A stretch of 63,278 bases of DNA from an uncultured Blautia sp. (lineage in GTDB: Bacteria > Bacillota > Clostridia > Lachnospirales > Lachnospiraceae): assembly GCA_934373235.1 (NCBI GenBank), contig CAKROW010000010.1, positions 1 to 63,278 on the forward strand, read 5' to 3'. Shown here piece after piece: positions 22,087-30,761 of this stretch. Positions within the stretch are counted from its first letter, which is position 1. Every line of letters begins with the position of its first letter. The notes beneath the pieces were generated by a model, which was not told the DNA's origin, searched no databases, and saw only the letters and a program-made list of their open reading frames with translations. The translations under genes and the position numbers were made by a program.

Positions 22087-23439
22087 TTATTCTGCCTCGT
22101 CAGCGGTATCAGCATCTGTATCTGCTGCATCTGCAGTATCCTCTGTTGTATCAGAAGAATCCTCATCAGATGCTCCAAGGGAATCAATAGCTTCCTTAGT
22201 GTGATCTACATAAAGCTGCTCAACGCCCTCGATTCTTCCAAGTCCCTCAATCTGGCAGTCAATCTTGTCGAAGTTTCCGGATGCCTCAAACTGGCTCTTC
22301 CAGGAATCCTCATCATCACCAGCCATATCGTTGTTTGCATGATCTCCTGCAACAACCATCAGCGGACGAAGAACAACGTTCTTGTATCCTGCTTCCTTAA
22401 CTTTCTCGATAACCTTGTCGCATGCAGTATCTTCCGGCTCACCCTCAACAGTACCGATGAAAGCGTTCTTGTATCCAAGAGTCTCCATCTGTGTCTGCAT
22501 CTGGTCGTAAGTTACATTTGCTGTATGGGAAGTTCCATGTCCCATAAATACAAATGCTGTGCCGGCCTCTGCTGCTGCATCCATGCTGTCGAATCCAGCT
22601 TCCTTAAATGCTGTCTCAACGATATCTGTTGCAACTGCTGCCTTGTCATCGTTGATAACGGTAGCGTCCTCTCCTACCTCTCCAAGAAGCGGCTCTGCGA
22701 TAGCGACAGACTCAAACTTGTCTGCATACTCGTCAACGACTTCCTTCATTTCATCATACTCAGCGCCATGCATCAGATGTGTAGGCTGTACAACAAGCTG
22801 TTTAACACCGTTTGCCACTGCACGGTCAAGTGCCTGTGTCATGTTGTCGATACTCTCATTCTCTCTTGCCTGAACATGATTGATGATGATCTGTGCTGTA
22901 AATGCTCTTCTTACAGCCCAGTCCGGATATGCCTCTGCCAGGGCATCCTCGATTCCCTTGATATCCTCTGCACGGCTGTCATTGAAGGAAGTACCAAAGC
23001 TTACTACCAGAAGTTCCTTGTCACCGATCTCATCCTGGTTACGCGGATCATCCTTGGAAGCATCACCTGTGTCACGTCCGAAATAGTCAGGATCAGCGTT
23101 CTCGCCCTCAACCAGCTCTTTCTGAGCGTCTGTCAGAGCATCCCATGCTTCCTTGGCAGCCTTACAGTCCTCATCTGTTGTATCTGTTCTCTCCTGAACA
23201 TAGATCTTGTCGATGAGTGCAGCTACATTGTCTGCTGCTTCCTGATCTGCGTCTGTCGCATCTGTTGTCTCTTCTGAGTCTGCTTCCTCTGCGTCTGCCT
23301 CGTCCTCTGCAGGTTCAGTTGTCTCTTCCGCCTCCTCAGTTGCCTCTGTCTCAGCCAGTGCTGTCACTGCAGTTGCTGTTCCTGTTGCGCAGGTTACGGA
23401 TACTGCCATAAGCAGTGCAAGTAAAGCTTTTCTTTTCAT
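22087..23439 (-). CDS. Exported CbiK-like anaerobic cobaltochelatase
   Basis: 450 residues, far longer than cytosolic CbiK (about 260). A signal peptide (MKRKALLALLMAVSVTCATG) and a roughly 110-residue Glu/Asp/Thr-rich linker precede the chelatase core. That core has ELLVVSFGTSFNDSRAEDIK, RRAFTAQIIINH, QPTHLMHGAEYDEM (active-site His), EPLLGE (Glu), VFMGHGTSHTAN (second His) and VVAGDHANNDMAGDDEDSW. An acidic tail ends the protein. The enzyme normally inserts Co2+ into sirohydrochlorin in the cytoplasm. Here it should act outside the membrane, where metal removal, insertion or tetrapyrrole binding are all possible. The B12 riboswitch at 23619-23795 controls it. Recognition of the core is strong; the role is inferred. 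Confidence 0.88.
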   Translation of the reverse strand: MKRKALLALLMAVSVTCATGTATAVTALAETEATEEAEETTEPAEDEADAEEADSEETTDATDADQEAADNVAALIDKIYVQERTDTTDEDCKAAKEAWDALTDAQKELVEGENADPDYFGRDTGDASKDDPRNQDEIGDKELLVVSFGTSFNDSRAEDIKGIEDALAEAYPDWAVRRAFTAQIIINHVQARENESIDNMTQALDRAVANGVKQLVVQPTHLMHGAEYDEMKEVVDEYADKFESVAIAEPLLGEVGEDATVINDDKAAVATDIVETAFKEAGFDSMDAAAEAGTAFVFMGHGTSHTANVTYDQMQTQMETLGYKNAFIGTVEGEPEDTACDKVIEKVKEAGYKNVVLRPLMVVAGDHANNDMAGDDEDSWKSQFEASGNFDKIDCQIEGLGRIEGVEQLYVDHTKEAIDSLGASDEDSSDTTEDTADAADTDADTADEAE

Positions 23440-23483
23440 GTTTCATGTCCTCTTTTCATCTATTTCCGGACGAAAATATGCAA

Positions 23484-23513
23484 AAATAAACGGCCACATA
23501 CCCTGCAGCCGTT
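23484..23513 (-). terminator. Riboswitch-controlled terminator before the cbiK-like gene
   Basis: On the minus strand AACGGC (23508-23513) and GCCGTT (23489-23494) pair and TTATTTTT follows. It lies between the cobalamin aptamer and the start codon, so it is the likely expression platform. Confidence 0.7.
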
Positions 23514-23618
23514 CTCTTTTCCCATAAACACATGATTCCTGTCCTGATCTAAAAATAAGAAACTATGCATCGTTATGAGAATATAGGTTCTGTAAACCGC
23601 AGACCTCAAATTCCGCAT

Positions 23619-23795
23619 TAAGGCAGTTCTCCTGACTTGGTTCAACGCTGCTCTCCCTTCCCGGTTTCCCAGTGGTTCATGAAAACAGCTCCCCCTTCAC
23701 AGTGACGGTATCGTTCCGGATTCTCACCGGATTCTCTTTTGCGCATCCGGACGGGTTCAAAGAACCCTGTCCTTATTGTGATGCAACCTTAATGT
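23619..23795 (-). promoter_or_regulatory. Cobalamin (B12) riboswitch
   Basis: On the minus strand: GAATCCGGTGAGAATCCGGA, then CGTCACTGTGAAGGGGGAGC, a variable arm, and the B12 box AAGTCAGGAGAACTGCC. It directs the CbiK-like/surface protein/ABC importer operon (22087 down to 17672), which should be off when B12 is plentiful. Confidence 0.94.
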
Positions 23796-23828
23796 TATAA
23801 CTTTCACATATTCAATTCGGATATTATT

Positions 23829-23857
23829 TTAATACCACAATTTGCTCTTTCTGTCAA
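23829..23857 (-). promoter_or_regulatory. Promoter of the B12-riboswitch operon
   Basis: On the minus strand TTGACA (23852-23857), 17-base spacer, TATTAA (23829-23834). It directly precedes the aptamer. Confidence 0.75.
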
Positions 23858-23869
23858 TCTTTCTGGTGA

Positions 23870-25246
23870 TTATTTGAAGTAATTTTCTCCGAGGTATCTG
23901 GCTACATGTACACCGCTGGCAGAAGCATGGGACAGGGAGTGAGTCACACCGCTGCAGTCACCGATCACAAACAGTCCCTTATGGCAGGTTTCCAGATTAT
24001 CATCGATCTCAACTTCCATGTTGTAGAATTTTACTTCCACGCCATAGAGAAGTGTATCATCATCTGCTGTTCCAGGTGCGATCTTATCCAGAGCGTAGAT
24101 CATCTCAATGATCCCATCCAGGATACGTTTCGGGATCACAAGGCTTAAGTCACCAGGTGTGGCTGCCAGTGTAGGTGTCACAAAACTCTCCTCGATCCTT
24201 GCCTTTGTACTTCTTCTTCCACGGATCAGGTCACCGAAACGCTGGATCATAACACCGCCGCCCAGCATATTGGAAAGCCGCGCAATACTCTCACCATATC
24301 CGTTGCTGTCGTGGAACGGCTCTGAGAAATGCTTGGATACCAGAAGTGCAAAGTTGGTGTTGCTGGTATGCTTCCCCGGATCCTCATAGCTGTGGCCGTT
24401 TACTGTGATGATACCGTTGGTGTTCTCATTAACTACAACACCTCTCGGGTTCATACAGAAAGTGCGGACCAGATCCTCGAATTTCTCTGTTCTGTATACG
24501 ATCTTGCTCTCATAAAGCTCATCTGTCAGATGGCTGAACACCTCTGCCGGAAGCTCCACACGCACACCGATATCCACGCGGTTGGAAAGTGTGGGTACGG
24601 AAAGTTCGGAACATACGCTCTCCATCCACTTGCTTCCGCTTCTTCCTGCCGAGATGATGCAGTAGGTTCCCTCATAGCGCTCCCCGTTTACCACAACTGT
24701 GTATCCGTTTTCTGTTTTTTCCACATGCTCTACCGGAGAATTGAAATAAAAATCCACATGATCCTTCATCTTGTCATAAATGTTCTGAAGGACAATATAG
24801 TTGATGTCTGTTCCCAGATGGCGGACAGATGCATCCAGAAGATGAAGTCCGTTCTGGAGACACAGCTTACGGATCTCGGAATTTGTTGTGGAGTAAAGTT
24901 TTGTTCCCTCTCCACCGTGGAGCAGGTTCAGCTCATCCACATATTCCATAAGCTCTGTTGCCTTTTCCCTGCCAATGTGCTGGTAAAGAGTTCCGCCGAA
25001 CTGGTTGGTAATGTTATATTTGCCATCAGAAAAAGCTCCCGCTCCTCCGAATCCCTTCATGATCGCACAGGTTTTGCAGTGGATACAGGACTTTACCTTC
25101 TTGCCGTCAATAGGGCATTTTCTTTTTTCCAGAGGATAGCCTGCCTCAAAAACAGCTACTTTTTTTTCCGGATTTAATTTCATAAGCTCATATGCCGCAA
25201 AAATCCCTCCCGGGCCTGCGCCTACAATGATCACATCATATTTCAT
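23870..25246 (-). CDS. FAD-dependent dehydrogenase of the COG2509 type
   Basis: 458 residues. N-terminal dinucleotide fold VIIVGAGPGGIFAAYELMKL with a following Glu (FEAGYPLEKRKCP), then a Cys-rich KVKSCIHCKTCAIMKGFGGA, and a C-terminal FAD-closing motif GLFVIGDCSGVTHSLSHASA. The family is widespread, annotated as uncharacterised FAD-dependent dehydrogenase, and its substrate is not known to me. The CxxCxxC run near residue 55 could bind a metal or cluster. AAGGAG precedes the ATG. It is transcribed alone; its stop is 13 bases from the promoter of the B12 riboswitch. Confidence 0.85.
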   Translation of the reverse strand: MKYDVIIVGAGPGGIFAAYELMKLNPEKKVAVFEAGYPLEKRKCPIDGKKVKSCIHCKTCAIMKGFGGAGAFSDGKYNITNQFGGTLYQHIGREKATELMEYVDELNLLHGGEGTKLYSTTNSEIRKLCLQNGLHLLDASVRHLGTDINYIVLQNIYDKMKDHVDFYFNSPVEHVEKTENGYTVVVNGERYEGTYCIISAGRSGSKWMESVCSELSVPTLSNRVDIGVRVELPAEVFSHLTDELYESKIVYRTEKFEDLVRTFCMNPRGVVVNENTNGIITVNGHSYEDPGKHTSNTNFALLVSKHFSEPFHDSNGYGESIARLSNMLGGGVMIQRFGDLIRGRRSTKARIEESFVTPTLAATPGDLSLVIPKRILDGIIEMIYALDKIAPGTADDDTLLYGVEVKFYNMEVEIDDNLETCHKGLFVIGDCSGVTHSLSHASASGVHVARYLGENYFK

Positions 25247-25296
25247 CTTATGTCTCTCCTTTTATATTTGGTCAGTCAGATATTTCTGATCCGCTG

Positions 25297-27336
25297 TTAA
25301 TTTAATTCAAATCTCTGTCTCATGATCTCGTACAGTCTTTCTATCCTGATTGGTTTTGCCAGATGATCGTTCATGCCCGCATCAAGGGCGTTGCGCACAT
25401 CCTCCTCAAAGGCATTGGCTGTCATGGCGATAATAGGAACCCGGCTTTTGGTTTCGTCCGGAAGCTTACGGATCTTCCTGGTCGCCTCATAGCCGTCCAT
25501 AACCGGCATCATCACATCCATCAGGATCATATCGACAAAATCCGGTTCTGCCTGCTTCATATAGTCCACCGCCAGCTTGCCATTCTCCACAGCTACTACC
25601 TGGATCCCGGCTTCCTTTAAGATAGTTCCTGCGATCTCCCTGTTAAGCTCCACATCCTCCACAAGAAGAACTCTTTTTCCTTTAAATTCCTCTGTCCGAA
25701 AGAAGGGAATTACGGAATTTTCCACCGGCTGACTGGCATTCTGCAGTACATCATAAAGTTCGGAAAGAAACAGGGGCTTGGCACAGAATGCGGTAACACC
25801 TGCTTCTCTTGCCTCCTCCTCAATATCTGTCCAGTCATATGCTGTAAGGATGATGATCGGAACCTGATTCCCGATCTCCATGCGGATACGCCGCACTACT
25901 TCCACACCATTCATATCCGGCATCAGCCAGTCAATAATGTACACCTGGAAAGGATCATTCTGCTCTACGGCATATTTTGCCCGGAAAACCGCCTCCTTAC
26001 CGGATGTAGTCCATTCCGGTCTCAGTCCTATGGTCCGAAGCATCTTTTCCACACTGACGCAACTGTCCATATTGTCATCTGCAACCAGGGCACGGAAGCC
26101 ATTCAGCTCTTTGATCACACCTCTGTGCTGAGGCACAGTGGTTATTCGGAACCGCAGGGAAATAATAAATTCCGTTCCTCTTCCCGGCTCACTGTTTACC
26201 CGGATACTGCCGCCCATCATGTCCACGATATTCTTGGTGATGGCCATGCCAAGTCCGGTTCCCGGTATCCTGCTGATGGTAGAATTCTCTTCCCGGCTGA
26301 AAGGCTCAAAAATATGCTCCACAAACTCCCGGCTCATGCCGATACCTGTGTCCCGTACCACAAAATCGTAATCCGCATATCCTTCCGGGGCATTCTCCTT
26401 CTGGATGATCCGGATACCAACAGTTCCTCCCGGCTTTGTATACTTCATGGAATTGCTCATGCAGTTCAAAAGGATCTGGTTCAGCCTCAGCTTGTCACAG
26501 ATCACATCCTCATTAACCACATCAACTGTATCGATAAAGAAATCCAGGCGCTTCGCCTTGATATCTGTCTGCAGAATATTTCTCAGGTCATGCATGATCA
26601 CCGGAATGCTGCACTCATTCTCCTCAATCTTTACCTTACCGCTTTCTATACGGCTCATATCAAGGACATCATTGATAAGGGAGAGTAAATGGTTGCTGGA
26701 TACCATGATCTTGCTTAAATAATCCTTCAGGATATCCTTCTCATCCAGATGTGTTGCAGCCAGGGACGTAAAACCGATGATGGCATTCATCGGGGTACGG
26801 ATATCATGGGACATGTTATTGAGGAAGGTGGTTTTTGCCTGATTTGCACGCTCAGCCACCTCAGCCAGCTCATAGGCTTCCTGAAGCCTTCTGTGCTGTT
26901 CCATTTCCTTCTCTTTCTGTTCTGTAATATCCTGTAAAAGGATCAGCACCTGTTTTGGATCTCCGTCTTCCCCGCTGCGCACGATCAGCACGGTGATACG
27001 CGTCCATTTTTTTACTGAAGCATGTTTCACCTGGTAATCCACATAGTAGCTTCTTCTTGTTTCCGTGATCTGTTCACGGTTTAACTGCTGCCTGATGTAT
27101 TCCTGCGAAAGCTTCTCCCGGACTTCCTTCTGATATTCCGGCACTACCAGATTATCAAGAAGCCACTGGACCACATCTGTATATTTCCCGGTTTCCGAAA
27201 GTCCCTGTATCCAGTCTGCCAGATCCAGAAAACGATACCTGTTGTCTTTTATGTCCACCAGCACACTGGTAAAATAACTGCTGCAGATAGCCTGCAGGAT
27301 TTCCTCTGTGTATCTTTCTTTGATTCCTTTCTCCAT
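25297..27336 (-). CDS. Hybrid sensor histidine kinase with two receiver domains
   Basis: About 679 residues with no transmembrane segment, so a cytoplasmic sensor. Residues 1-150 are PAS-like (RYRFLDLADWIQGLSETGKY, ARITVLIVRSGEDGDPKQVL-like strands). A coiled coil leads to the phospho-His box FLNNMSHDIRTPMNAIIGF. The ATPase domain carries NCMSNSMKYTKPGG, VRDTGIGM and GTGLGMAITKNIV. Two receiver domains follow: the first with VADDN and IIDWLMPDMNG, the second with LVEDVELNREIA and LMDVMMPVMDG. Output partner unknown; such hybrids usually pass phosphate to an Hpt protein. Start could be 27336 (GGAAGGATACAGGGA upstream) or the ATG at 27372. The 168 bases upstream hold no gene. Confidence 0.9.
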   Translation of the reverse strand: MEKGIKERYTEEILQAICSSYFTSVLVDIKDNRYRFLDLADWIQGLSETGKYTDVVQWLLDNLVVPEYQKEVREKLSQEYIRQQLNREQITETRRSYYVDYQVKHASVKKWTRITVLIVRSGEDGDPKQVLILLQDITEQKEKEMEQHRRLQEAYELAEVAERANQAKTTFLNNMSHDIRTPMNAIIGFTSLAATHLDEKDILKDYLSKIMVSSNHLLSLINDVLDMSRIESGKVKIEENECSIPVIMHDLRNILQTDIKAKRLDFFIDTVDVVNEDVICDKLRLNQILLNCMSNSMKYTKPGGTVGIRIIQKENAPEGYADYDFVVRDTGIGMSREFVEHIFEPFSREENSTISRIPGTGLGMAITKNIVDMMGGSIRVNSEPGRGTEFIISLRFRITTVPQHRGVIKELNGFRALVADDNMDSCVSVEKMLRTIGLRPEWTTSGKEAVFRAKYAVEQNDPFQVYIIDWLMPDMNGVEVVRRIRMEIGNQVPIIILTAYDWTDIEEEAREAGVTAFCAKPLFLSELYDVLQNASQPVENSVIPFFRTEEFKGKRVLLVEDVELNREIAGTILKEAGIQVVAVENGKLAVDYMKQAEPDFVDMILMDVMMPVMDGYEATRKIRKLPDETKSRVPIIAMTANAFEEDVRNALDAGMNDHLAKPIRIERLYEIMRQRFELN

Positions 27337-27558
27337 TCCCTGTATCCTTCCCGACAGAATCCATTTCCCCATAAAAAAGCCCCCCGGCACAGTCTATCCT
27401 TAGAGTGTCAGGAAGCTTCAAGTCATAATCATGCGTAAAGCGGAGTCTTATATTCCGCTTCGCTGTATGTTCATAAACGCAGATACCCGACACCTGCGTT
27501 TAACCGGCAGTCTTTTACAAACTGCTTTGTTAATTATACCTAAAAATCCGGAGATTGT

Positions 27559-29805
27559 CTACGTCTTTTGCTTATTTATCTTTATCTTTCTCCCATCCGT
27601 GGATATGGTCACAGCACCGGATATCATGGTGTACAGGATCCTGCTTCCCGCTTTTTTCAGCCGTGATACGGTTTCCGGTGACGGATGCCCGTAACGGTTG
27701 GTTTCCGAGCAGGATATCACGGATATTTCCGGTTGAATGATCTTCAGAAATTCTTCCGATGAGGAATATCCTGAGCCGTGATGCCCTGCTTTCAGACAGT
27801 CCACATCCTCAAGAAGCCCTGCATTTATCAGCTTCTTTTCTGTATCTGATCCGATATCCCCTGTAAAAAGCATCCTGAAATCCCTGTAAAGAAGCTCCAT
27901 CACGATTGCTTCCTCATTGACCTCATCCCCTTTTGCCTCTGTTCCCGGCCAGAGAAAATCCAGTTCCACATCACCCATTTTGAGCACATCGCCCTGATTT
28001 CCTTTCAGCACCTTTGCCCCTGCTGTTTCTGCAAGTTCTGCAAGCTTCTTCCATTCCTCCGGCGGTTCTCTCCACCCCGGAAGGATCAGGCTTCCCACAC
28101 GGATCGAAGTAAGCCCCTGGCTGATATAGGTAAAAAGCTCCTCTGTCCCGCTGATATGATCCAGATCCGTATGGGAAATAATGACCATATCCACATAAGA
28201 AATCCCCTGATTTTTCAGGTAGGGCATCAGACAGTACCTGGCAAGGGAAGACCGGCTGCTGCTTCCTCCATCTATAAGGATGTGCTGATCATCCGGTGTT
28301 TCCACGACGATCCCGTCACCCTGTCCCACATCCAGGCAGGTTATTTTTAAGCTTCCCGCCGGGTGATATCCAAGGATCCCAACTGCTGTTCCTGTAAAAA
28401 ATACCGCAGCCAGGCAACAGTACCTCTGTGTCCTGATCTGGATTTTCTGCTTTTTCCCCGGGAATTTTTTCTCTGCTTTTCCAATGTAGTGTCCCAATAT
28501 CAGGACACCTGCAAGAATCCCGTAATAGAACAGGATCTGCCACAGCTTCGGTGCCCCTCCGATCCACACTGCAAGCCGGCTTTTTCCTGCAAGGGTACAA
28601 AGCTGTTCATAAAAATATAAAAGCCCTCTTCCTGGCAGAGCCGCCAGCTTCCCTGCCTGAATGGAAAATCCCCCGGCCAATACAGATGCCACACCGCTCC
28701 CCAGCACAACGCCGGCTCCCGGCAGCACCAGAAGATTCAGCACAATGCCTGCCAGCGATACCTCTCCGTAGGCCCGCAGCATCACAGGTAAAGTCACCAG
28801 TTGTATGGCAATTGATGAAACCAGTGCCTTCCCTGCCTTTCCTTCCACTCCTGCAAGACAGTATAAAGGCTCTGCTGCAACAGCCAGCCCCGTCACACAG
28901 CCAAAAGACAGGAGAAATCCGGTGTCCATAAGGTATGCCGGGGATTCCAGCAGGATCAGCATGGCAGTTACTGCCAGTGCGCTTCGCATATCATAGATCC
29001 TTCCCAGTACCTTTGCCATACAAACTATAAGGAACATGGTCACTGCGCGCATGGTGGAAACTCCTGAACCTGTAAATATGCCGTACTGTATCATAACAGC
29101 CACAGCCACAACTGCCGATGGCCAGATTCCAAGGCCCGCTTTTTTCAGAAGGTTATAAAGTCCCATTCCCAGGATCCCGATGTGAAGTCCGCTGATGGCC
29201 AGTATGTGGATGATCCCGGCCTGCTGATACTTCATCTGAAGTTCCGGGGACAGCCCACTTTTGTCCCCCAGCACCATTGCAGAAAAAACAGGCGCACTTT
29301 CCCCTGCTGTTTCCTTAAGTATCCGGCCTGCCCTTTCCCTGAGTGATGCGAGAAACGATCTGTATCCGCCCTGTGGCAGGGACCTGTCTGTAACTGTCCC
29401 TTCCTTCAGGAAATACCAGATATGCCTGCATCCGTAATACTGTCCTGCATCAAAACCGCCCGGATTGGAAGGTCCCTCCACAGGTATCAGTTTTCCTTTT
29501 ACTTTTATGAGAGATCCCGGTGGAAGCCCTGTTTTTTCTTTTAAAAATACTCTTACATTGTCAATGGATATTTTTTGTGAATTGTAGATCAGATATGTAG
29601 ATCTCAGATAGACAGACTGGGAAAATTCTGTATCTTCGCTGCGCTCTACCTCCCCGCAGATCACAGAACGCGGATGCCTCTCTATCCATGCCCGGACAGA
29701 CACAGGAAGGGGATTCCCCTGTATGAGAGGTACCCCAGCAAAGTCTGCCACACACATGAACAGCATCATCAGAAGACACAGAAGGCAGAATGGACGTTTT
29801 ACCAT
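27559..29805 (-). CDS. comEC: ComEC/Rec2 DNA-uptake channel
   Basis: 748-residue membrane channel for single-stranded DNA entry in natural transformation. It has an N-terminal DUF4131-like region with external OB-like part (HPRSVICGEVERSEDTEFSQ, PSNPGGFDAGQYYGCRHIWY), the competence core with GDKSGLSPELQMKYQQAGII and HILAISGLHIGILGMGLYNL plus about ten membrane helices, and a C-terminal metallo-beta-lactamase domain (LDVGQGDGIVVETPDDQHIL, ISHTDLDHISG, LKAGHHGSGYSSSEEFL). Full length and apparently intact. It ends a run of genes with comEA, walR/walK-like and GerMN upstream. GGGAGG precedes the ATG. The host may be competent, or use it for DNA scavenging. Confidence 0.95.
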   Translation of the reverse strand: MVKRPFCLLCLLMMLFMCVADFAGVPLIQGNPLPVSVRAWIERHPRSVICGEVERSEDTEFSQSVYLRSTYLIYNSQKISIDNVRVFLKEKTGLPPGSLIKVKGKLIPVEGPSNPGGFDAGQYYGCRHIWYFLKEGTVTDRSLPQGGYRSFLASLRERAGRILKETAGESAPVFSAMVLGDKSGLSPELQMKYQQAGIIHILAISGLHIGILGMGLYNLLKKAGLGIWPSAVVAVAVMIQYGIFTGSGVSTMRAVTMFLIVCMAKVLGRIYDMRSALAVTAMLILLESPAYLMDTGFLLSFGCVTGLAVAAEPLYCLAGVEGKAGKALVSSIAIQLVTLPVMLRAYGEVSLAGIVLNLLVLPGAGVVLGSGVASVLAGGFSIQAGKLAALPGRGLLYFYEQLCTLAGKSRLAVWIGGAPKLWQILFYYGILAGVLILGHYIGKAEKKFPGKKQKIQIRTQRYCCLAAVFFTGTAVGILGYHPAGSLKITCLDVGQGDGIVVETPDDQHILIDGGSSSRSSLARYCLMPYLKNQGISYVDMVIISHTDLDHISGTEELFTYISQGLTSIRVGSLILPGWREPPEEWKKLAELAETAGAKVLKGNQGDVLKMGDVELDFLWPGTEAKGDEVNEEAIVMELLYRDFRMLFTGDIGSDTEKKLINAGLLEDVDCLKAGHHGSGYSSSEEFLKIIQPEISVISCSETNRYGHPSPETVSRLKKAGSRILYTMISGAVTISTDGRKIKINKQKT

Positions 29806-29833
29806 AAAGCCTCCCTTTTGATACTGATATATT

Positions 29834-30751
29834 TTATTTTTTCTCTATAAGATTTTCGTTCCATTCATAGAAATTATAAAGCTGCATATTCTTGCCGAAG
29901 GTGACTTCCTTTTCTCCCTCAACAGATATCTCCACCTGTTTGGCTCCTGTTACCCCCAGCAGGGTGTTCACAACAGAATACACCGGAATCTGTTCCTGGA
30001 TATCCAGGGCATAGTCCAGAAATACGGAATTAAAATCCACATAACTCACACCATCTTCTGTGCTGAGGGAAAGTATCCGGGAATTCTCCGGCAAAGTCGG
30101 ATAATGACCCTTTTCCAGCGGACCTCTTGCAAGCTGCTCCAGAGCAACCTTTTCCCTGGGAATATTTCTTCTGTAACGGACAGTCCTTGACTCCTCCACC
30201 AGCCTGTCACCCTTTTTGTTGGTGAAATACAGGGTAAATGTAGCATAATTATAGGCATCGCTGTCAGAACCGGAAAATTCCACAAATGTGGATTCTGTCA
30301 TAGCCCCGATCTCCTGCCCTTTGAAATCTGTGAGCGGTTTCTCTCCGATATAGAACTCCACAGACAGGACATCAGGAACCTGGAGAAAAGTTTTGACTAC
30401 TCCTGCACGGACAAGAAGTTCACTTGTGGCTGCCATGTCACTGTATCCGCTGTTAAATACCAGGCGCAGCAGGGAATCCTCTGTGGAAAAAGAATCGATT
30501 TTCACTCCGTCAGGAAGGAAACCGTTTTCCTCATTGTCAAACTGTTCCACAAGGTCTTTCAGCATAAAGTCTGCAGTCTCCTTTTCCGGAACATATACTT
30601 TTTCCTGCAGGCCGGTTTCCGCACTGTTGATAAAATATATTTTGCACTGTTCATTCTCTGTCTGCTTCCCGGCCTGATAATTCAAAATTCCCGCAGCGGC
30701 CAGAATGATGCAGACAGCAACGGAACAGATGATCCATATTTTTCTCTTCAT
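29834..30751 (-). CDS. GerMN-domain membrane-anchored protein
   Basis: 305 residues. An N-terminal membrane helix (IWIICSVAVCIILAAAGILN) anchors two GerMN domains facing outward: residues about 35-160 (CKIYFINSAETGLQEKVYVP, GFLPDGVKIDSFS, VVKTFLQVPDVLSVEFYIG) and 165-290 (FTLYFTNKKGDRLVEESRTV, KVALEQLARGPLEKGHYPTL, VVNTLLGVTGAKQVEISVEG). GerMN domains occur in germination protein GerM and in lipoproteins next to two-component systems and are thought to bind wall or sporulation ligands. The gene begins ten bases after the kinase at 30762 and may modulate it. Followed by comEC 28 bases later. Confidence 0.88.
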   Translation of the reverse strand: MKRKIWIICSVAVCIILAAAGILNYQAGKQTENEQCKIYFINSAETGLQEKVYVPEKETADFMLKDLVEQFDNEENGFLPDGVKIDSFSTEDSLLRLVFNSGYSDMAATSELLVRAGVVKTFLQVPDVLSVEFYIGEKPLTDFKGQEIGAMTESTFVEFSGSDSDAYNYATFTLYFTNKKGDRLVEESRTVRYRRNIPREKVALEQLARGPLEKGHYPTLPENSRILSLSTEDGVSYVDFNSVFLDYALDIQEQIPVYSVVNTLLGVTGAKQVEISVEGEKEVTFGKNMQLYNFYEWNENLIEKK

Positions 30752-30761
30752 CCAAAACCTC

